The position numbers and the translations under genes are program-made. Positions 35,742 through 46,424 of a stretch of 64,000 bases of DNA are shown piece by piece; the stretch's first letter is position 1; every line of letters starts with the position of its first letter. This DNA comes from Deinococcus sp. Arct2-2 (GTDB lineage Bacteria; Deinococcota; Deinococci; Deinococcales; Deinococcaceae), in assembly GCF_004801315.1 (NCBI RefSeq), contig NZ_SSNW01000002.1:150939-214938 (forward strand). The letters run 5' to 3'. The notes under the pieces are model-generated. The model saw only the letters and a list, made by a program, of their open reading frames with translations. It was not told the DNA's origin and did no database searches.

Positions 35742-36893
35742 ATGAAGCGTTCCCATCAGGCCCGTCTGACCCTCACTGCACTTCTCGCCGTGTCCTCGCT
35801 GGCCCTCGCCGATGTGCGGGTGGGCGTAATCGTTTCGGCCACTGGCCCCGCCGCCAGCCTCGGTATTCCCGAACGGAACACGGTGGCCCTGCTGCCCCAA
35901 ACCATCGGCGGCCAAAAGATCATCTACACCATTTTGGACGATGCCAGCGACACCACCACTGCCGTGACCAACGCCCGCAAGCTGATTCAGGAAAACAAAG
36001 TCGACCTGATTATCGGCACCACCACTACCCCTGCCAGCCTCGCCATGATTGACGTGGCGGCCGAAAGCAAGACGCCGATGATCTCTCTGGCCGCCTCCGA
36101 AAGCATCATCAAGCCGGTAGATGCCCGCCGCTCTTGGGTCTTCAAAACGCCGCAAACCGACGCATTGATGGCAGCGGCCATCGTGGCGCATATGCAGCAA
36201 AACAAGGTCAAAACTGTGGGATACATTGGCTTCAACGATGCCTACGGCGAAGGCTGGCTGGCCGAGTTGCAGAAGAACGCCGCCGCACGGGGCATCCGGG
36301 TGGTGGCCACCGAACGCTACGCCCGCACCGATACCAGCGTGACCGGCCAAGTGTTGAAAGTGCTGGCCGCCAAGCCCGACGCCGTGCTGGTCGGTGCGTC
36401 GGGCGTGCCCGCCGTGCTGCCCCAAAAAACCCTGAATGACCGCGGGTACGCGGGCAAAATTTACCAGACGCACGGCGTCGCCAACGCCGATTTCCTGCGT
36501 GTGGGCGGCAAAGACGTCGAGGGCGCGATCCTGCCCGCTGGCCCCGTGCTGGTGGCCGATCAATTGCCCGATTCGAACCCCATGAAAAAAGTCGGACTGG
36601 CTTACAGCAATCTCTATGAGGGCAAATACGGCCAGAATTCGGTCAGCACGTTTGGGGCGCACATGTGGGACGCGGGCCTGCTGATGCAAAAAGCTATTCC
36701 AGTGGCCCTGAAAAAAGCCAAACCCGGCACCGCCGACTTCCGTGAAGCTCTGCGAGACGCCCTGCAAGGCACACGCAACATCATCGGCGCACACGGCATT
36801 TTCAACCTCAGCGCCACCGATCACCTTGGCCTAGACGCCCGCAGCCGCGTCATGGTGCAAGTCGTGAACAACACTTGGAAGTTGATCAAGTAA
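35742..36893 (+). CDS. Branched-chain-amino-acid-type ABC binding protein (LivK-like)
   Basis: A 383-residue periplasmic binding protein of the type I fold. A signal peptide (HQARLTLTALLAVSSLALA) is followed by RVGVIVSATGPAASLGIPERN, the ligand-binding start typical of LivK/HAAT proteins. The lobes alternate as expected (VDLIIGTTTTPASLAM, KTVGYIGFNDAYGEGW). Family members carry branched-chain amino acids, amides, urea or aromatic acids; the downstream glcD-like and paaK genes suggest an aromatic acid here. GGAGG precedes the ATG. A long structured region separates it from the permease genes. Confidence 0.88.
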   Translation: MKRSHQARLTLTALLAVSSLALADVRVGVIVSATGPAASLGIPERNTVALLPQTIGGQKIIYTILDDASDTTTAVTNARKLIQENKVDLIIGTTTTPASLAMIDVAAESKTPMISLAASESIIKPVDARRSWVFKTPQTDALMAAAIVAHMQQNKVKTVGYIGFNDAYGEGWLAELQKNAAARGIRVVATERYARTDTSVTGQVLKVLAAKPDAVLVGASGVPAVLPQKTLNDRGYAGKIYQTHGVANADFLRVGGKDVEGAILPAGPVLVADQLPDSNPMKKVGLAYSNLYEGKYGQNSVSTFGAHMWDAGLLMQKAIPVALKKAKPGTADFREALRDALQGTRNIIGAHGIFNLSATDHLGLDARSRVMVQVVNNTWKLIK

Positions 36894-36903
36894 AGCTTTG
36901 ATC

Positions 36904-37024
36904 ACGGATTCCGTCTGATTCCCGTCCAGTCGGGAAAGCACCGCCTGTTCGTTCATCTCCCGGAATCCGTACATTTCCTTCTCGCTCTGCTCGGATGAAA
37001 AGCGCAAATGCACCGCTTTTCATC
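36904..37024 (+). terminator. Structured region (possible attenuator) between livK and livH
   Basis: Two perfect stems are present: ACGGATTCCG (36904-36913) with CGGAATCCGT (36961-36970), and GATGAAAAGCG (36994-37004) with CGCTTTTCATC (37014-37024). The second is a compact 11-bp hairpin. Neither has a long T-run, so partial termination or mRNA stabilisation, raising binding-protein levels over the permeases, fits best. Confidence 0.55.
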
Positions 37025-37138
37025 TGAATCTATACGAGTCGTAGGCCTTGAGCTATGGGCTATGGGCCGTGAGCAAGCATGCTCGGGCCCGTAGCTTTTT
37101 CCTTATCTGCACCTTCCCTAGCATCAAAAGGCCTCGCT

Positions 37139-38188
<1,050 letters not shown>

Positions 38189-38255
38189 TTCCGTTTAAGG
38201 CGCAGCCGCAAACCGCGCAGAGCGCGTGGGAACGCTTCGAAGTGGGAGCTGTCCG

Positions 38256-40031
38256 ATGACTCCCCGCCTCATCCTGACTCTCGTCGCCGTCCTGATCGCC
38301 CTTGCCCTACCCGCCGTGCTGCCTGTGTTTCAGGTCACGCTGCTGACCAACGTGGCTATCGCGGCCCTGACGGTGGTGGGCCTCGTGTTGCTGACGGGCG
38401 TGGCGGGCCTGACCAGCTTCGGCCAAGCGGCGTTTATGGGCGTAGGCGCGTACACCACCGCGCTGCTCACCACGGTGTACGGCTGGAATCCGTGGCTGAC
38501 GCTGCCCGCCGGAATGGTGGTCACGGCAGGTGTGGCGGCGCTGCTGGGGCTGGCAACTTTGCGAATGCAGGGGCACTATTTGCCGCTGGCGACCATTGCT
38601 TGGGGCATCAGCCTGTACTACGTGTTCGGTAATTCGCCCGCGCTGGGCGGCTTTACTGGGCTGCGGGGCATTCCGCCCGTCAATGTGTTCGGCCTAGACC
38701 TGACCGACCCCCGGCGCTTTGCGTACCTCGCGCTTGTGTTTTTGGCGCTGGGCATCGTGGCCGCGCAATTTTTGCTGTCCAGCCGCGTCGGGCGGGCCAT
38801 GCGGGCGCTGCGCTCCGGCACAGTTGTGGCCGAGGCGTTCGGGGCCAACACTTTTTCGCTGCGGGTGCAAGTCTTCGTCCTTAGTTCGGTGTTCGCTTCG
38901 GCGGCGGGTTGGCTGTACGCGCACCAGCAGCGGTTCGTGAATCCCACTCCGTTTGGCCTGAATGTGGGCATCGAGTACCTGTTTATGGCCGTGCTGGGCG
39001 GCGCGGGCTACGTGTGGGGCGGCGTGGCGGGCGCAGTCCTGATTACGGCGCTGCGGGAAGTTCTGCAAAACGTGCTGCCCTCTTTGCTGGGCACAGGCGG
39101 CAATTATGAAGTGATCGTGCTGGGCATCATCATTATTCTGGTGCTGCAATTTGCGCGGCGGGGGCTGTGGCCGCTGCTGGAACGCCTTGTGCCCGCCGGA
39201 ACGCCGCGCCTGCTGGCCCGCGCCCTCACTTTCCCTCACCGCCCCGACCCCACACCGGGCAGCGTCATTCTGAACGTGCAGGACGCCGTGAAACAGTTCG
39301 GTGGCCTGAAAGCCGTGTCGGACGTGAGTTTTGACGTGCAGGCAGGTGAAATCGTGGGCCTGATCGGCCCCAACGGAGCAGGCAAAAGCACGATGTTCAA
39401 CCTGATTACGGGTGTAAATCCAGCCACTCGCGGCAGCGTGAACCTGCTGGGCCGCGACGCCACGCGCCTGCCCGCCCGCACCATTCACCGCCTCGGCGTG
39501 GCCCGCACCTTTCAGCATGTGCGCCTGTTTCCAGAACTGAGCCTGCTGGAAAACGCCATGATGGGTGGCTATGCACGCGGAAAAGCTGGAATAGTAGCGA
39601 GCCTGCTGCACCTAGAGCGGCGCGAGGAAGCGGCGTTGCAGGGTGTCGCGCTGGCCCAACTGGAGCGCGTAGGGCTGCGTGACCGCGCTTTCGATCAGGC
39701 CGGAAACCTCGCGCTAGGGCAGCAACGCCTGCTGGAAATCGCCCGCGCCCTCACCGCCGACCCTGCCTTTTTGCTGCTGGACGAACCCGCTGCGGGCCTG
39801 CGTTACGGCGAAAAGGCGGAACTGTCGGCCTTACTCCGGCGACTGCGAGATGAGGGCGTGACTATTTTGATCGTGGAGCACGACATGGATTTGGTGATGA
39901 ATCTGGTAGACCGGTTGGTAGTCATGAACGGCGGGCAGGAGTTGGCGCAGGGCAACCCGCAGCAGGTGCGCGACAATCCCGCCGTGCGCGAGGCGTATCT
40001 GGGCGCGGATGTGGAAGAGGGGGCCGCATGA
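38256..40031 (+). CDS. Fused LivM permease - LivG ATPase
   Basis: A 591-residue fusion. Residues about 1-320 are a LivM-type permease ([21 protein letters not shown], then [21 protein letters not shown]). After a linker, residues about 335-585 form the LivG ATPase: Walker [10 protein letters not shown], signature [15 protein letters not shown] (Ala-Leu-Gly-Gln instead of Leu-Ser-Gly-Gly), Walker [13 protein letters not shown] and the switch His in IVEHDMD. In most bacteria these are two genes. GGGAG precedes the ATG at 38256. livF overlaps its end. Confidence 0.9.
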   Translation: MTPRLILTLVAVLIALALPAVLPVFQVTLLTNVAIAALTVVGLVLLTGVAGLTSFGQAAFMGVGAYTTALLTTVYGWNPWLTLPAGMVVTAGVAALLGLATLRMQGHYLPLATIAWGISLYYVFGNSPALGGFTGLRGIPPVNVFGLDLTDPRRFAYLALVFLALGIVAAQFLLSSRVGRAMRALRSGTVVAEAFGANTFSLRVQVFVLSSVFASAAGWLYAHQQRFVNPTPFGLNVGIEYLFMAVLGGAGYVWGGVAGAVLITALREVLQNVLPSLLGTGGNYEVIVLGIIIILVLQFARRGLWPLLERLVPAGTPRLLARALTFPHRPDPTPGSVILNVQDAVKQFGGLKAVSDVSFDVQAGEIVGLIGPNGAGKSTMFNLITGVNPATRGSVNLLGRDATRLPARTIHRLGVARTFQHVRLFPELSLLENAMMGGYARGKAGIVASLLHLERREEAALQGVALAQLERVGLRDRAFDQAGNLALGQQRLLEIARALTADPAFLLLDEPAAGLRYGEKAELSALLRRLRDEGVTILIVEHDMDLVMNLVDRLVVMNGGQELAQGNPQQVRDNPAVREAYLGADVEEGAA

Positions 40032-40747
40032 CCGCTGTTTCTCCGTTGCTGGAGGTTCACGATCTGCACGTCAGTTATGGGCGCGTGGAAGCTGTACAGG
40101 GCGTGAGCCTCAGCGTGGGCGCGGGCCAAATCGTGAGTGTCATCGGGGCCAATGGCGCGGGCAAAAGCACTTTGCTGGGCGCGATCATGGGGGCGTTGCC
40201 GTCGCGTGGCCGGGTGGAGTACGCGGGCCGCACCTTGGCCCATACGCCGCTGGAATCGCGGGTGGCGGCGGGCATGACGCTGGTGCCCGAACGCCGCGAA
40301 CTGTTTTCCTCCATGACCGTGGAAGACAATCTGCGGCTGGGCGCATACACCCGCAGGCGCGAGGGCGCAGGCGACTTGGGCGGCGTGTTCACCCGTTTTC
40401 CACGCTTAGAAGAGCGCCGCAAGCAGTTGGCCGGAACCCTGTCGGGCGGCGAACAGCAGATGCTCGCCATTGGCCGCGCGCTGATGGCCCGCCCCAAACT
40501 GCTCCTCCTCGATGAACCCAGCCTCGGCCTCGCCCCCCTGATCGTGCGCGAGATTTTGCGGATCGTGGCCGAACTGCGCGATGCGGGCGTCACGGTGCTG
40601 CTGGTGGAACAAAATGCCCGGGCCGCCCTCGCCATCAGCGATTTCGGCTATGTGCTGGAAGGCGGGCAAGTGCGCCTGAGTGGGCCAGCCGCCGACCTCG
40701 CCCACGATCCGGCAGTGGTGGCCAGCTACTTGGGGACTGGGAAGTGA
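40028..40747 (+). CDS. Branched-chain-type ABC ATP-binding protein (LivF-like)
   Basis: A 239-residue ATPase with Walker [10 protein letters not shown], signature [16 protein letters not shown], Walker [12 protein letters not shown] and VEQNARAAL, the LivF-specific switch in which Gln-Asn replaces the usual His. It forms a heterodimer with the LivG half of the upstream fusion. It starts at an ATGA overlap, and the next gene overlaps its stop as well. Confidence 0.92.
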   Translation: MTAVSPLLEVHDLHVSYGRVEAVQGVSLSVGAGQIVSVIGANGAGKSTLLGAIMGALPSRGRVEYAGRTLAHTPLESRVAAGMTLVPERRELFSSMTVEDNLRLGAYTRRREGAGDLGGVFTRFPRLEERRKQLAGTLSGGEQQMLAIGRALMARPKLLLLDEPSLGLAPLIVREILRIVAELRDAGVTVLLVEQNARAALAISDFGYVLEGGQVRLSGPAADLAHDPAVVASYLGTGK

Positions 40748-42135
40748 CCGAGGCGACGAACTGGCAGGCGGCGCTCCAATCCGCCCTGCCAGAGCCTAAT
40801 TCTGGTGGGCGTGTCAGCCTCGCCCCCGGCGACTTGGCGGGCCATGCCCACGATGAGGGCGTACCGTTCACGTCCCTTCCCGGCGCAGTGGTTTTTGCCC
40901 ACTCCGAGGCCGATATTCTGGCAACTTTGGCGGTGGCGCGTGAGTTTGGTGTTCCGGTCACGCCTTGGGGCGCGGGCACCAGTTTGGAAGGGGCGGTGTT
41001 GCCGTCTCTCGGTGGTATCAGCCTCGATCTGGGCGCACTGGACAGCATTTCTGACTTCGATTCGGTGGGGTTCACGGTGCGGGTGGGGCCGGGGGTGCGG
41101 CGGATCGCGCTGAACCGTCGCCTGCGGCCACACGGCCTGTTTTTCCCCGTCGATCCCGGTGCAGACGCCACGTTGGGCGGCATGGCCGCCACCAACGCCA
41201 GCGGCACGACGACTGTGCGCTACGGCGGCATGCGTGAAAACGTGATGGCCCTGCGCGTGGCTCTGATGGATGGCCGCGTGCTGAATCTGGGCAGTTTGGC
41301 TCGAAAAAGCAGCAGCGGCTACGCGCTCAAGCAGCTTCTGATCGGCTCTGAGGGCACCTTGGGCGTCATTACGTCGCTGACGCTGCGGCTGCATCCGCTT
41401 CCGCCCGCTACCGTCAGTGCCCAACTCGCCTTTCCCGATGTGGCCGCCGCCGTGTCTGCCAGTGTCGCCCTCCGGGGCCTGGGCCTGACCCCCGAACGGC
41501 TGGAATTTGTAGACGCCGACACGGTGGCCGCCGTGAACCGCCAGCGCGGCCGCCATGACCCAGAGTTGCCGACGCTCTGGGTGGAACTCGCAGGCCGTGA
41601 CATTGCCGACGCCGAAGCGAGCTTGGCCCTGCTGCGCGAAGTGGCTGCCGATACTGGCGGGCAAGTGGTAGGCGAGGCCCGCACGCCTGAAGCCCAAAGC
41701 GACTTGTGGGCGGCACGGCACGGCGTCTATGACGCTCTCCGCGCTGCATGGCCAGGCCACTCCACCCGTATCGGTGATGTCTGCGTCCCGCTGTCGGCTC
41801 TCGCCGAAACGGTGGGCTTCATGACTGAAACTCTCTCCCAACACGCCCTTACTGCCCCGTTGGTGGGGCATATCGGAGACGGCAACTTGCATCTGCTGAT
41901 GCACGCGCCGCCCGAAGATGCCAAAGCTTGGGCACACATAGATCACGCGCTGCACGCTATTGCCCTGCACGCGCTGTCGGTGGGCGGTACCTGCACGGGG
42001 GAACACGGCGTGGGCCTCCGCAAACGCGTGTATATGCGTGAAGAACACGGCGAGGCGCTGGACATGATGCGGGACGTGAAGAACCTGTTTGACCCTTTGA
42101 ATTTGCTGAATCCGGAGAAGGTGGTGGGAGAGTGA
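40744..42135 (+). CDS. FAD-linked oxidase (GlcD / D-2-hydroxyacid dehydrogenase type)
   Basis: A 463-residue flavoprotein. The FAD-binding type 4 domain shows [36 protein letters not shown] and a [10 protein letters not shown] segment. The C-terminal substrate domain ends with the histidine-rich [12 protein letters not shown] and [12 protein letters not shown], as in GlcD and D-lactate dehydrogenases. It should oxidise a D-2-hydroxy acid to the 2-oxo acid. Coupled to livF (GTG start inside GTGA) and upstream of paaK, so the natural substrate may be an aromatic hydroxy acid; that is inference. Confidence 0.88.
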   Translation: MTEATNWQAALQSALPEPNSGGRVSLAPGDLAGHAHDEGVPFTSLPGAVVFAHSEADILATLAVAREFGVPVTPWGAGTSLEGAVLPSLGGISLDLGALDSISDFDSVGFTVRVGPGVRRIALNRRLRPHGLFFPVDPGADATLGGMAATNASGTTTVRYGGMRENVMALRVALMDGRVLNLGSLARKSSSGYALKQLLIGSEGTLGVITSLTLRLHPLPPATVSAQLAFPDVAAAVSASVALRGLGLTPERLEFVDADTVAAVNRQRGRHDPELPTLWVELAGRDIADAEASLALLREVAADTGGQVVGEARTPEAQSDLWAARHGVYDALRAAWPGHSTRIGDVCVPLSALAETVGFMTETLSQHALTAPLVGHIGDGNLHLLMHAPPEDAKAWAHIDHALHAIALHALSVGGTCTGEHGVGLRKRVYMREEHGEALDMMRDVKNLFDPLNLLNPEKVVGE

Positions 42136-42158
42136 GCGGTTTCTTCTATGGTGCAAGG

Positions 42159-42264
42159 TGAATTCCCAGTCTGCTCCGCAGCCAGCCCCCCTTGAAGGGA
42201 AGCAAAAGAGCACTTGTCCTCCCCGCTCAGGGGGGGCGTTGCAAAGCACCGGGAGGTTCACCTT
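42159..42264 (+). repeat. MITE-like palindromic repeat, copy B
   Basis: A 106-bp element between the GlcD-like gene and paaK. Terminal inverted repeats are GGTGAATTCCC and GGGAGGTTCACC. Inside are a CCCCTTGAAGGG stem, a CTCCCCGCTCAGGGGGG stem and CGTTGCAAAGCACCG. It matches copy A over most of its length; copy A has an extra 18 bases near its left end. It ends 33 bases before the paaK ATG. Confidence 0.75.
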
Positions 42265-42296
42265 CCAACTCCACCCTCTCTCCACCGAGGTTTTCC

Positions 42297-43577
42297 ATGT
42301 TTCAACCCCACCTAGAAGCCCTGCCGCTCCCTGAACTCCGCACTCTGCAACTGTCGCGCCTACAAACGATGGTGGCGCGGCAGTGGGAATACGTGCCCCC
42401 CTACCGCGCCAAATTCGGGGCGGCGGGCCTCGTTCCGGACGACCTGAAGACGCTGGACGATCTGACCCGCTTCCCCTTCACTTACAAGGCCGATCTACGC
42501 GACAGCTACCCGCTGGGCCTGACCGCCGTGCCCCGCGCCGATCTGCGCCGAATCCACGCCAGTAGCGGCACGACGGGCCGGGCGACCATCGTGGCCTACG
42601 ATGACAACGACCTCGGCGTGTTTGCCGAAGTGGTGGCCCGCAGCCTCTACGCGGGCGGCGCTCGCCCCGGCATGACGTTCCACAATGCCTACGGCTACGG
42701 CCTGTTTACGGGCGGCCTAGGCACGCACGCCGGGGCCGAGCGGCTGGGGCTGTGTACCGTGCCCGTCTCGGGCGGCGGCACCGAGCGGCAAGTGCAACTT
42801 ATCCTTGACCTTCAGCCTGAAGTGATTGCCTGCACGCCCAGTTACGCCCTCGTGCTGGCCGACGAATTTACTCGCCGGGGCCTTAGGCCAGAACACATTT
42901 CCCTGCAGTACGCCGTGCTGGGTGCAGAACCCTGGGCCGAAAAAACGCGGGCCGAAGTGCAAACGCGGCTGGGCGTGCGGGCCACCAACATTTACGGCCT
43001 GTCGGAAATTATCGGCCCTGGCGTCAGCAATGAGGACGCCGCCGAGCAGAGTGGAAGTTACCTTTGGGAAGACCATTTTTATCCCGAAATCGTGAATCCC
43101 GAAACAGGCGAAGTGCTGCCAGACGGAGAATACGGCGTGCTGGTTCTCAGCAGTATTTCGCGCACCGCCCTGCCTATCTTGCGTTACTGGACGGGCGACA
43201 TCACGCGCCTGTTGCCTGCCACCAACGCCACAGGCCGCACGATGCGCCGCATGGACTTGATCCGGGGCCGCAGCGATGACCTGATCATCCTGCGCGGCGT
43301 GAACGTGTACCCGACCCAACTGGAAGCCGTGCTGCTGGGCATGGGCCAGATCAGCCCGCATTACCACATCACCCTCACGCGCACCGGAACCCGCGACGAT
43401 CTGCGCCTGCAACTGGAAACCAGCGATCAGGGGGCAGCTCTGCGGGATGAGGTAGCCCGCCTGATCAAAGCGCAAGTGGGCGTGACGGTGGAATGCGTGC
43501 TGTGCCCGCCCGGAACGTTGCCCCGTAGCGAAGGCGGCAAGCTGAAGCGCGTGACGGATTTGCGGGGGGAAAGGTAG
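42297..43577 (+). CDS. paaK: Phenylacetate-CoA ligase
   Basis: A 426-residue adenylating enzyme that makes phenylacetyl-CoA, the entry step of the aerobic phenylacetate pathway. The AMP-binding motif IHASSGTTGRATIV, the NAYGYGLFTGGLGTH region and the YGLSEIIGPGVSNE motif are all PaaK signatures, as is the C-terminal RSDDLIILRGVNVYPTQLE. The start at ATG 42297 is preceded by GAGGT and lies behind a repeat element. Together with paaZ at the other end of the window it indicates phenylacetate use. Confidence 0.93.
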   Translation: MFQPHLEALPLPELRTLQLSRLQTMVARQWEYVPPYRAKFGAAGLVPDDLKTLDDLTRFPFTYKADLRDSYPLGLTAVPRADLRRIHASSGTTGRATIVAYDDNDLGVFAEVVARSLYAGGARPGMTFHNAYGYGLFTGGLGTHAGAERLGLCTVPVSGGGTERQVQLILDLQPEVIACTPSYALVLADEFTRRGLRPEHISLQYAVLGAEPWAEKTRAEVQTRLGVRATNIYGLSEIIGPGVSNEDAAEQSGSYLWEDHFYPEIVNPETGEVLPDGEYGVLVLSSISRTALPILRYWTGDITRLLPATNATGRTMRRMDLIRGRSDDLIILRGVNVYPTQLEAVLLGMGQISPHYHITLTRTGTRDDLRLQLETSDQGAALRDEVARLIKAQVGVTVECVLCPPGTLPRSEGGKLKRVTDLRGER

Positions 43578-43643
43578 AAGATTGGGGTGATGGGAGGGCG
43601 TCTCAGCAGCTCAGGTCGCGGGAAAAGTTTCCCCTCTAGCCGG

Positions 43644-43670
43644 TCCCCTCGCCCCTTGCAGGAGAGGGGA
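43644..43670 (+). terminator. Weak hairpin after paaK
   Basis: TCCCCTC (43644-43650) pairs with GAGGGGA (43664-43670). There is no T-run, so this is only a possible terminator of the liv-paaK operon. Confidence 0.3.
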
Positions 43671-43734
43671 TATGTGAGCAACGTGCCCGCACTCATCCCA
43701 CCACTTGACACGTCTCCTCTCTTGCGTCAAGCTT

Positions 43735-43752
43735 TGAATGAGTATTCATTCA
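43735..43752. promoter_or_regulatory. FadR-like TetR operator upstream of the tetR-P450 pair
   Basis: TGAATGA (43735-43741) and TCATTCA (43746-43752) are perfect inverted arms around GTAT. This agrees with the Bacillus FadR box as I recall it (TGAATGAMTANTCATTCA) at all but one position. It lies 29 bases before the tetR start. Confidence 0.7.
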
Positions 43753-43780
43753 GTTGAATGGAAATTCAAGGAGGTTCGGA

Positions 43781-44422
43781 ATGGTCAAGGATGCTGTGCA
43801 AGAAGGGCTAGCGGCCGCGAGGCGCACGCAGATTCTGGAAGCTGCCGCCACCGTCTTCGCCGAGAAAGGTTTTCACCCGGCCACAATTCGGGATGTGGCG
43901 CGGGCAGCGGGCGTGGCTGACGGCACCATTTACAACTATTTTGAAAATAAACCGGCGCTGCTGCTGGGCCTGTTTGAATCTATGAGCACTCGGGCGCAGC
44001 AAAATATCGATCCAGCCAGCTTTACCGGCCTACGTCAGCGCGACTTCATCGCCGCTTACCTTGCCCACCCTCTGCGGGCGCTGGGGGCTGACAACTTCGA
44101 ATGGTTCCGGGTCATCGTGTCCGAAATGATGGTCAACCCCGAGTTGCGCGGGCGCTTTTCGGCGCAGGTGTTGGGGCCGATGCTGGTGGGCGGCGAGGCG
44201 GCATTTGAGCGTTGGGCGGGACACAATGGAGATTCTGCGCCGCGCCTGAAGCTGCGGGTGCGCCTGATGTCCAGCTTGATCTTGGGCCTACTCCTGCAAC
44301 GGGTGTTGGGCGACGAAACATTGGAAGCACACTGGGCCGAATTGCCGGGAATGCTGGCCGATCTGCTGATGGAAGGTTTCAGACCGGAACACGGGCAAGA
44401 CCAGACGCGGGAGCAGGCATGA
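43781..44422 (+). CDS. TetR-family regulator, FadR-like
   Basis: A 213-residue repressor. Residues about 13-60 contain the DNA-binding domain (RTQILEAAATVFAEKGFHPATIR then ARAAGVADGTIYNYFENK, in parts); the remainder is the helical ligand domain. GGAGG precedes the ATG at 43781; an ATG at 43754 overlaps the operator region. The palindrome just upstream fits acyl-CoA-responsive FadR proteins, suggesting an acyl-CoA ligand and autoregulation. The P450 gene overlaps its stop and is likely its main target. Confidence 0.82.
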   Translation: MVKDAVQEGLAAARRTQILEAAATVFAEKGFHPATIRDVARAAGVADGTIYNYFENKPALLLGLFESMSTRAQQNIDPASFTGLRQRDFIAAYLAHPLRALGADNFEWFRVIVSEMMVNPELRGRFSAQVLGPMLVGGEAAFERWAGHNGDSAPRLKLRVRLMSSLILGLLLQRVLGDETLEAHWAELPGMLADLLMEGFRPEHGQDQTREQA

Positions 44423-45666
44423 CTCCCGCCGATCTGCTCACCGTGCCGCTGGATTCCCTGACGAGTCTGAACATCACTGACCCGGCATTCAAGGCCGACC
44501 CTTTTCCGTTTTACGCCCGTCTGCGCGAAGAAGCGCCTGTGTTTCCGGTCACGCTGAAGCTGCGCGGCCAGCAGCGGGCTTGGCTGATCACACGCTACGA
44601 AGACGTGCTGGCTGTACTGAAAGATGACAAGCGGTTCGTAAAAGACAAACAAAATGCTATGTCGCCCGAACAGCTAAAGCGTGCGCCCAAGCTGCCGCCG
44701 ATGTTCGGAGCGCTGCAACGCAACCTGCTGAGCCTGGACGGAGCCGACCATGACCGCCTGAAAGTGTTGGTGCATCAGGCGTTTACGCCGCGCCGGGTGG
44801 AAGGGATGCGTGACCTCACCCAAGCCGTGACCGACGCCGCACTCGGCCGGGCCGAGCGTGTGGGCCACATGGATTTGGTGGCCGATTTCGCCCTACCCGT
44901 GCCCCTGACCATCATTGGCCGAATTTTGGGCGTACCGGAGCAAGACAACGCCACGTTCAACCGGGGCATGACAGCGTTCGTCGCCATCGGGGGCAGCCCC
45001 AATCCGCTGCTGATTCCGCCGCTGCTGTCCTTTGTGGGCTATCTCCGCAAGCTGATTAAAACGCGGCGGGCGCGGCCTGGTGACGACCTGATTTCGGCGC
45101 TGGTGCAGGCTCAAGACAGCCACGATCACCTCACCGACGATGAGATTTTGGCGATGGTGTTTTTGCTGCTCAGTGCCGGACACGAAACCACCGTGAACCT
45201 GATCGGCAGCGGCGTGCTTGAATTGCTGCGCCGCCCAGACCAACTGGCCCGTCTGCGCGATGATCCCGGTTTGATCAAATCTGGCGTAGAAGAACTGGTG
45301 CGGTACGTCGTACCCGCCGAAACCGCCACTGAACGTTACGCCGCACAGGACATGATCCTTGCAGGAACGCGCATTCCAAAGGGTGAACTGGTGCTGGCCG
45401 TCATCGCTTCGGCCAACCGCGACCCAGCCGTATTTCAGAACCCCGACACTTTGGATGTGGGCCGTCAGAACAACAAGCACCTGTCATTTGGTCAGGGCAT
45501 GCATTACTGCTTGGGTGCGCCCTTGTCGCGCTTAGAGGCCCAGATTGCCATAGGAACCCTGCTGAGGCGTGCGCCGAATCTGCGCTTATCTGCGCCGCCG
45601 AGTGGCTTGCAGTGGCGCAAAAGCTTCATTGTCCGCGGTCTACAGGCGCTCCCCGTGATGCTGTAA
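44419..45666 (+). CDS. Cytochrome P450
   Basis: A 415-residue soluble class I P450. The I-helix oxygen-activation motif is LLLSAGHETTVNLIG, the ExxR motif lies in GVEELVRY, and the heme-cysteine loop is LSFGQGMHYCLGAPLSRLEA (Cys near residue 356). It would hydroxylate a hydrophobic substrate using a ferredoxin and reductase not found here. The ATG overlaps the tetR stop. Control by a FadR-like protein hints at a fatty-acid or acyl-type substrate; specificity cannot be told from sequence. Confidence 0.92.
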   Translation: MTPADLLTVPLDSLTSLNITDPAFKADPFPFYARLREEAPVFPVTLKLRGQQRAWLITRYEDVLAVLKDDKRFVKDKQNAMSPEQLKRAPKLPPMFGALQRNLLSLDGADHDRLKVLVHQAFTPRRVEGMRDLTQAVTDAALGRAERVGHMDLVADFALPVPLTIIGRILGVPEQDNATFNRGMTAFVAIGGSPNPLLIPPLLSFVGYLRKLIKTRRARPGDDLISALVQAQDSHDHLTDDEILAMVFLLLSAGHETTVNLIGSGVLELLRRPDQLARLRDDPGLIKSGVEELVRYVVPAETATERYAAQDMILAGTRIPKGELVLAVIASANRDPAVFQNPDTLDVGRQNNKHLSFGQGMHYCLGAPLSRLEAQIAIGTLLRRAPNLRLSAPPSGLQWRKSFIVRGLQALPVML

Positions 45667-45698
45667 CCCCTGACCTTGCCCACGCAGTCCTACTCTCC

Positions 45699-46319
45699 TT
45701 ACCCTGCCGGTTGCGTGCCCGCCTTCACCAATTGCCGCCCCGTTTCCGGCAGGCTGGCTGTGACTTCTCCGTGCGGCGATACGGCCAGCACGCGGCGTTC
45801 GGCCAAGGTCCACAGCGCCCGGTGAACGGGCATTTCGGCTTCGGCCTTGCCGCTGGGGGCCAATCGGTCTAGCAGTTGCGTGTAGCGCAGGGCTTCCGGC
45901 GTGTTGCCGCCTGCCCAAGCGGTGGTCTGGGCCACCAACATTAAGATTTGACGTTGTACCGGGTTTTCTGCCGTGTCCAGCAGGGTTTGGCGGGCGCGGA
46001 GGCGGGCAGCTTCGGCTTCGCGTTCTTGCCTCCGGCGGGCCAGCAGGCCGGCTACGTCGTCAGGCACCACATTGCCCCGGCGCTCAAAAATCAGTTGCTC
46101 TAGGCGCGAGTCGGCCCGTTCCTTCACCGACGCTCTGGCTTCCCGCACGCGCCCCAGCACGCCCTCTGCCGCCCCCTGCACGCGGCCATCTTGCCGCACC
46201 ACGTCGGCTACCCGCCGCGCCGCGCCGCGCACGCCGCCTGCTCCCGGTGCAGGGGTTTCAGGCGTCCGGGTGGCCGATTCCACCAGTCCGGTCAGACGAA
46301 TCAGGGTTCGCAGCTTCAT
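45699..46319 (-). CDS. Protein of unknown function with coiled-coil middle
   Basis: A 206-residue soluble protein, read from the ATG at 46319. The first 90 residues are Gly/Ala/Arg-rich, the centre (LARRRQEREAEAARLRARQ) is a charged helix, and the C-terminal 80 residues are globular with HRALWTLAERRVLAVSPHGEVTAS (two parts), which could form a small winged-helix-like sheet. No family recognised. A hairpin 40 bases upstream of the start separates it from the APC permease gene. Confidence 0.6.
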   Translation of the reverse strand: MKLRTLIRLTGLVESATRTPETPAPGAGGVRGAARRVADVVRQDGRVQGAAEGVLGRVREARASVKERADSRLEQLIFERRGNVVPDDVAGLLARRRQEREAEAARLRARQTLLDTAENPVQRQILMLVAQTTAWAGGNTPEALRYTQLLDRLAPSGKAEAEMPVHRALWTLAERRVLAVSPHGEVTASLPETGRQLVKAGTQPAG

Positions 46320-46360
46320 AGGTGTAGTGTGCCCTAACCGGGGGGCGGGCAAGGTGAGGC

Positions 46361-46392
46361 GAGGGGGAAACCCATTTTGCGGTTTCCCCCTC
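46361..46392 (-). terminator. Hairpin terminator of the APC permease gene
   Basis: GAGGGGGAAACC (46361-46372) and GGTTTCCCCCTC (46381-46392) form a perfect 12-bp stem around an 8-base loop, 33 bases after the permease stop on the minus strand. There is no T-run, but the stem is very stable. Confidence 0.55.
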
Positions 46393-46424
46393 ACTGCCTA
46401 CGCCTGTGCTGCGCTGACGCTGCT

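Noticed and set aside
40726..42285. 519-codon minus-strand frame opposite the GlcD-like gene
   Set aside because: Mirror of a high-GC coding region with His/Gln/Arg-rich translation; the plus strand has clear FAD motifs.
43645..43669. Hairpin after paaK as another MITE-like copy
   Set aside because: It lacks the CGTTGCAAAGCA core and the terminal inverted repeats.
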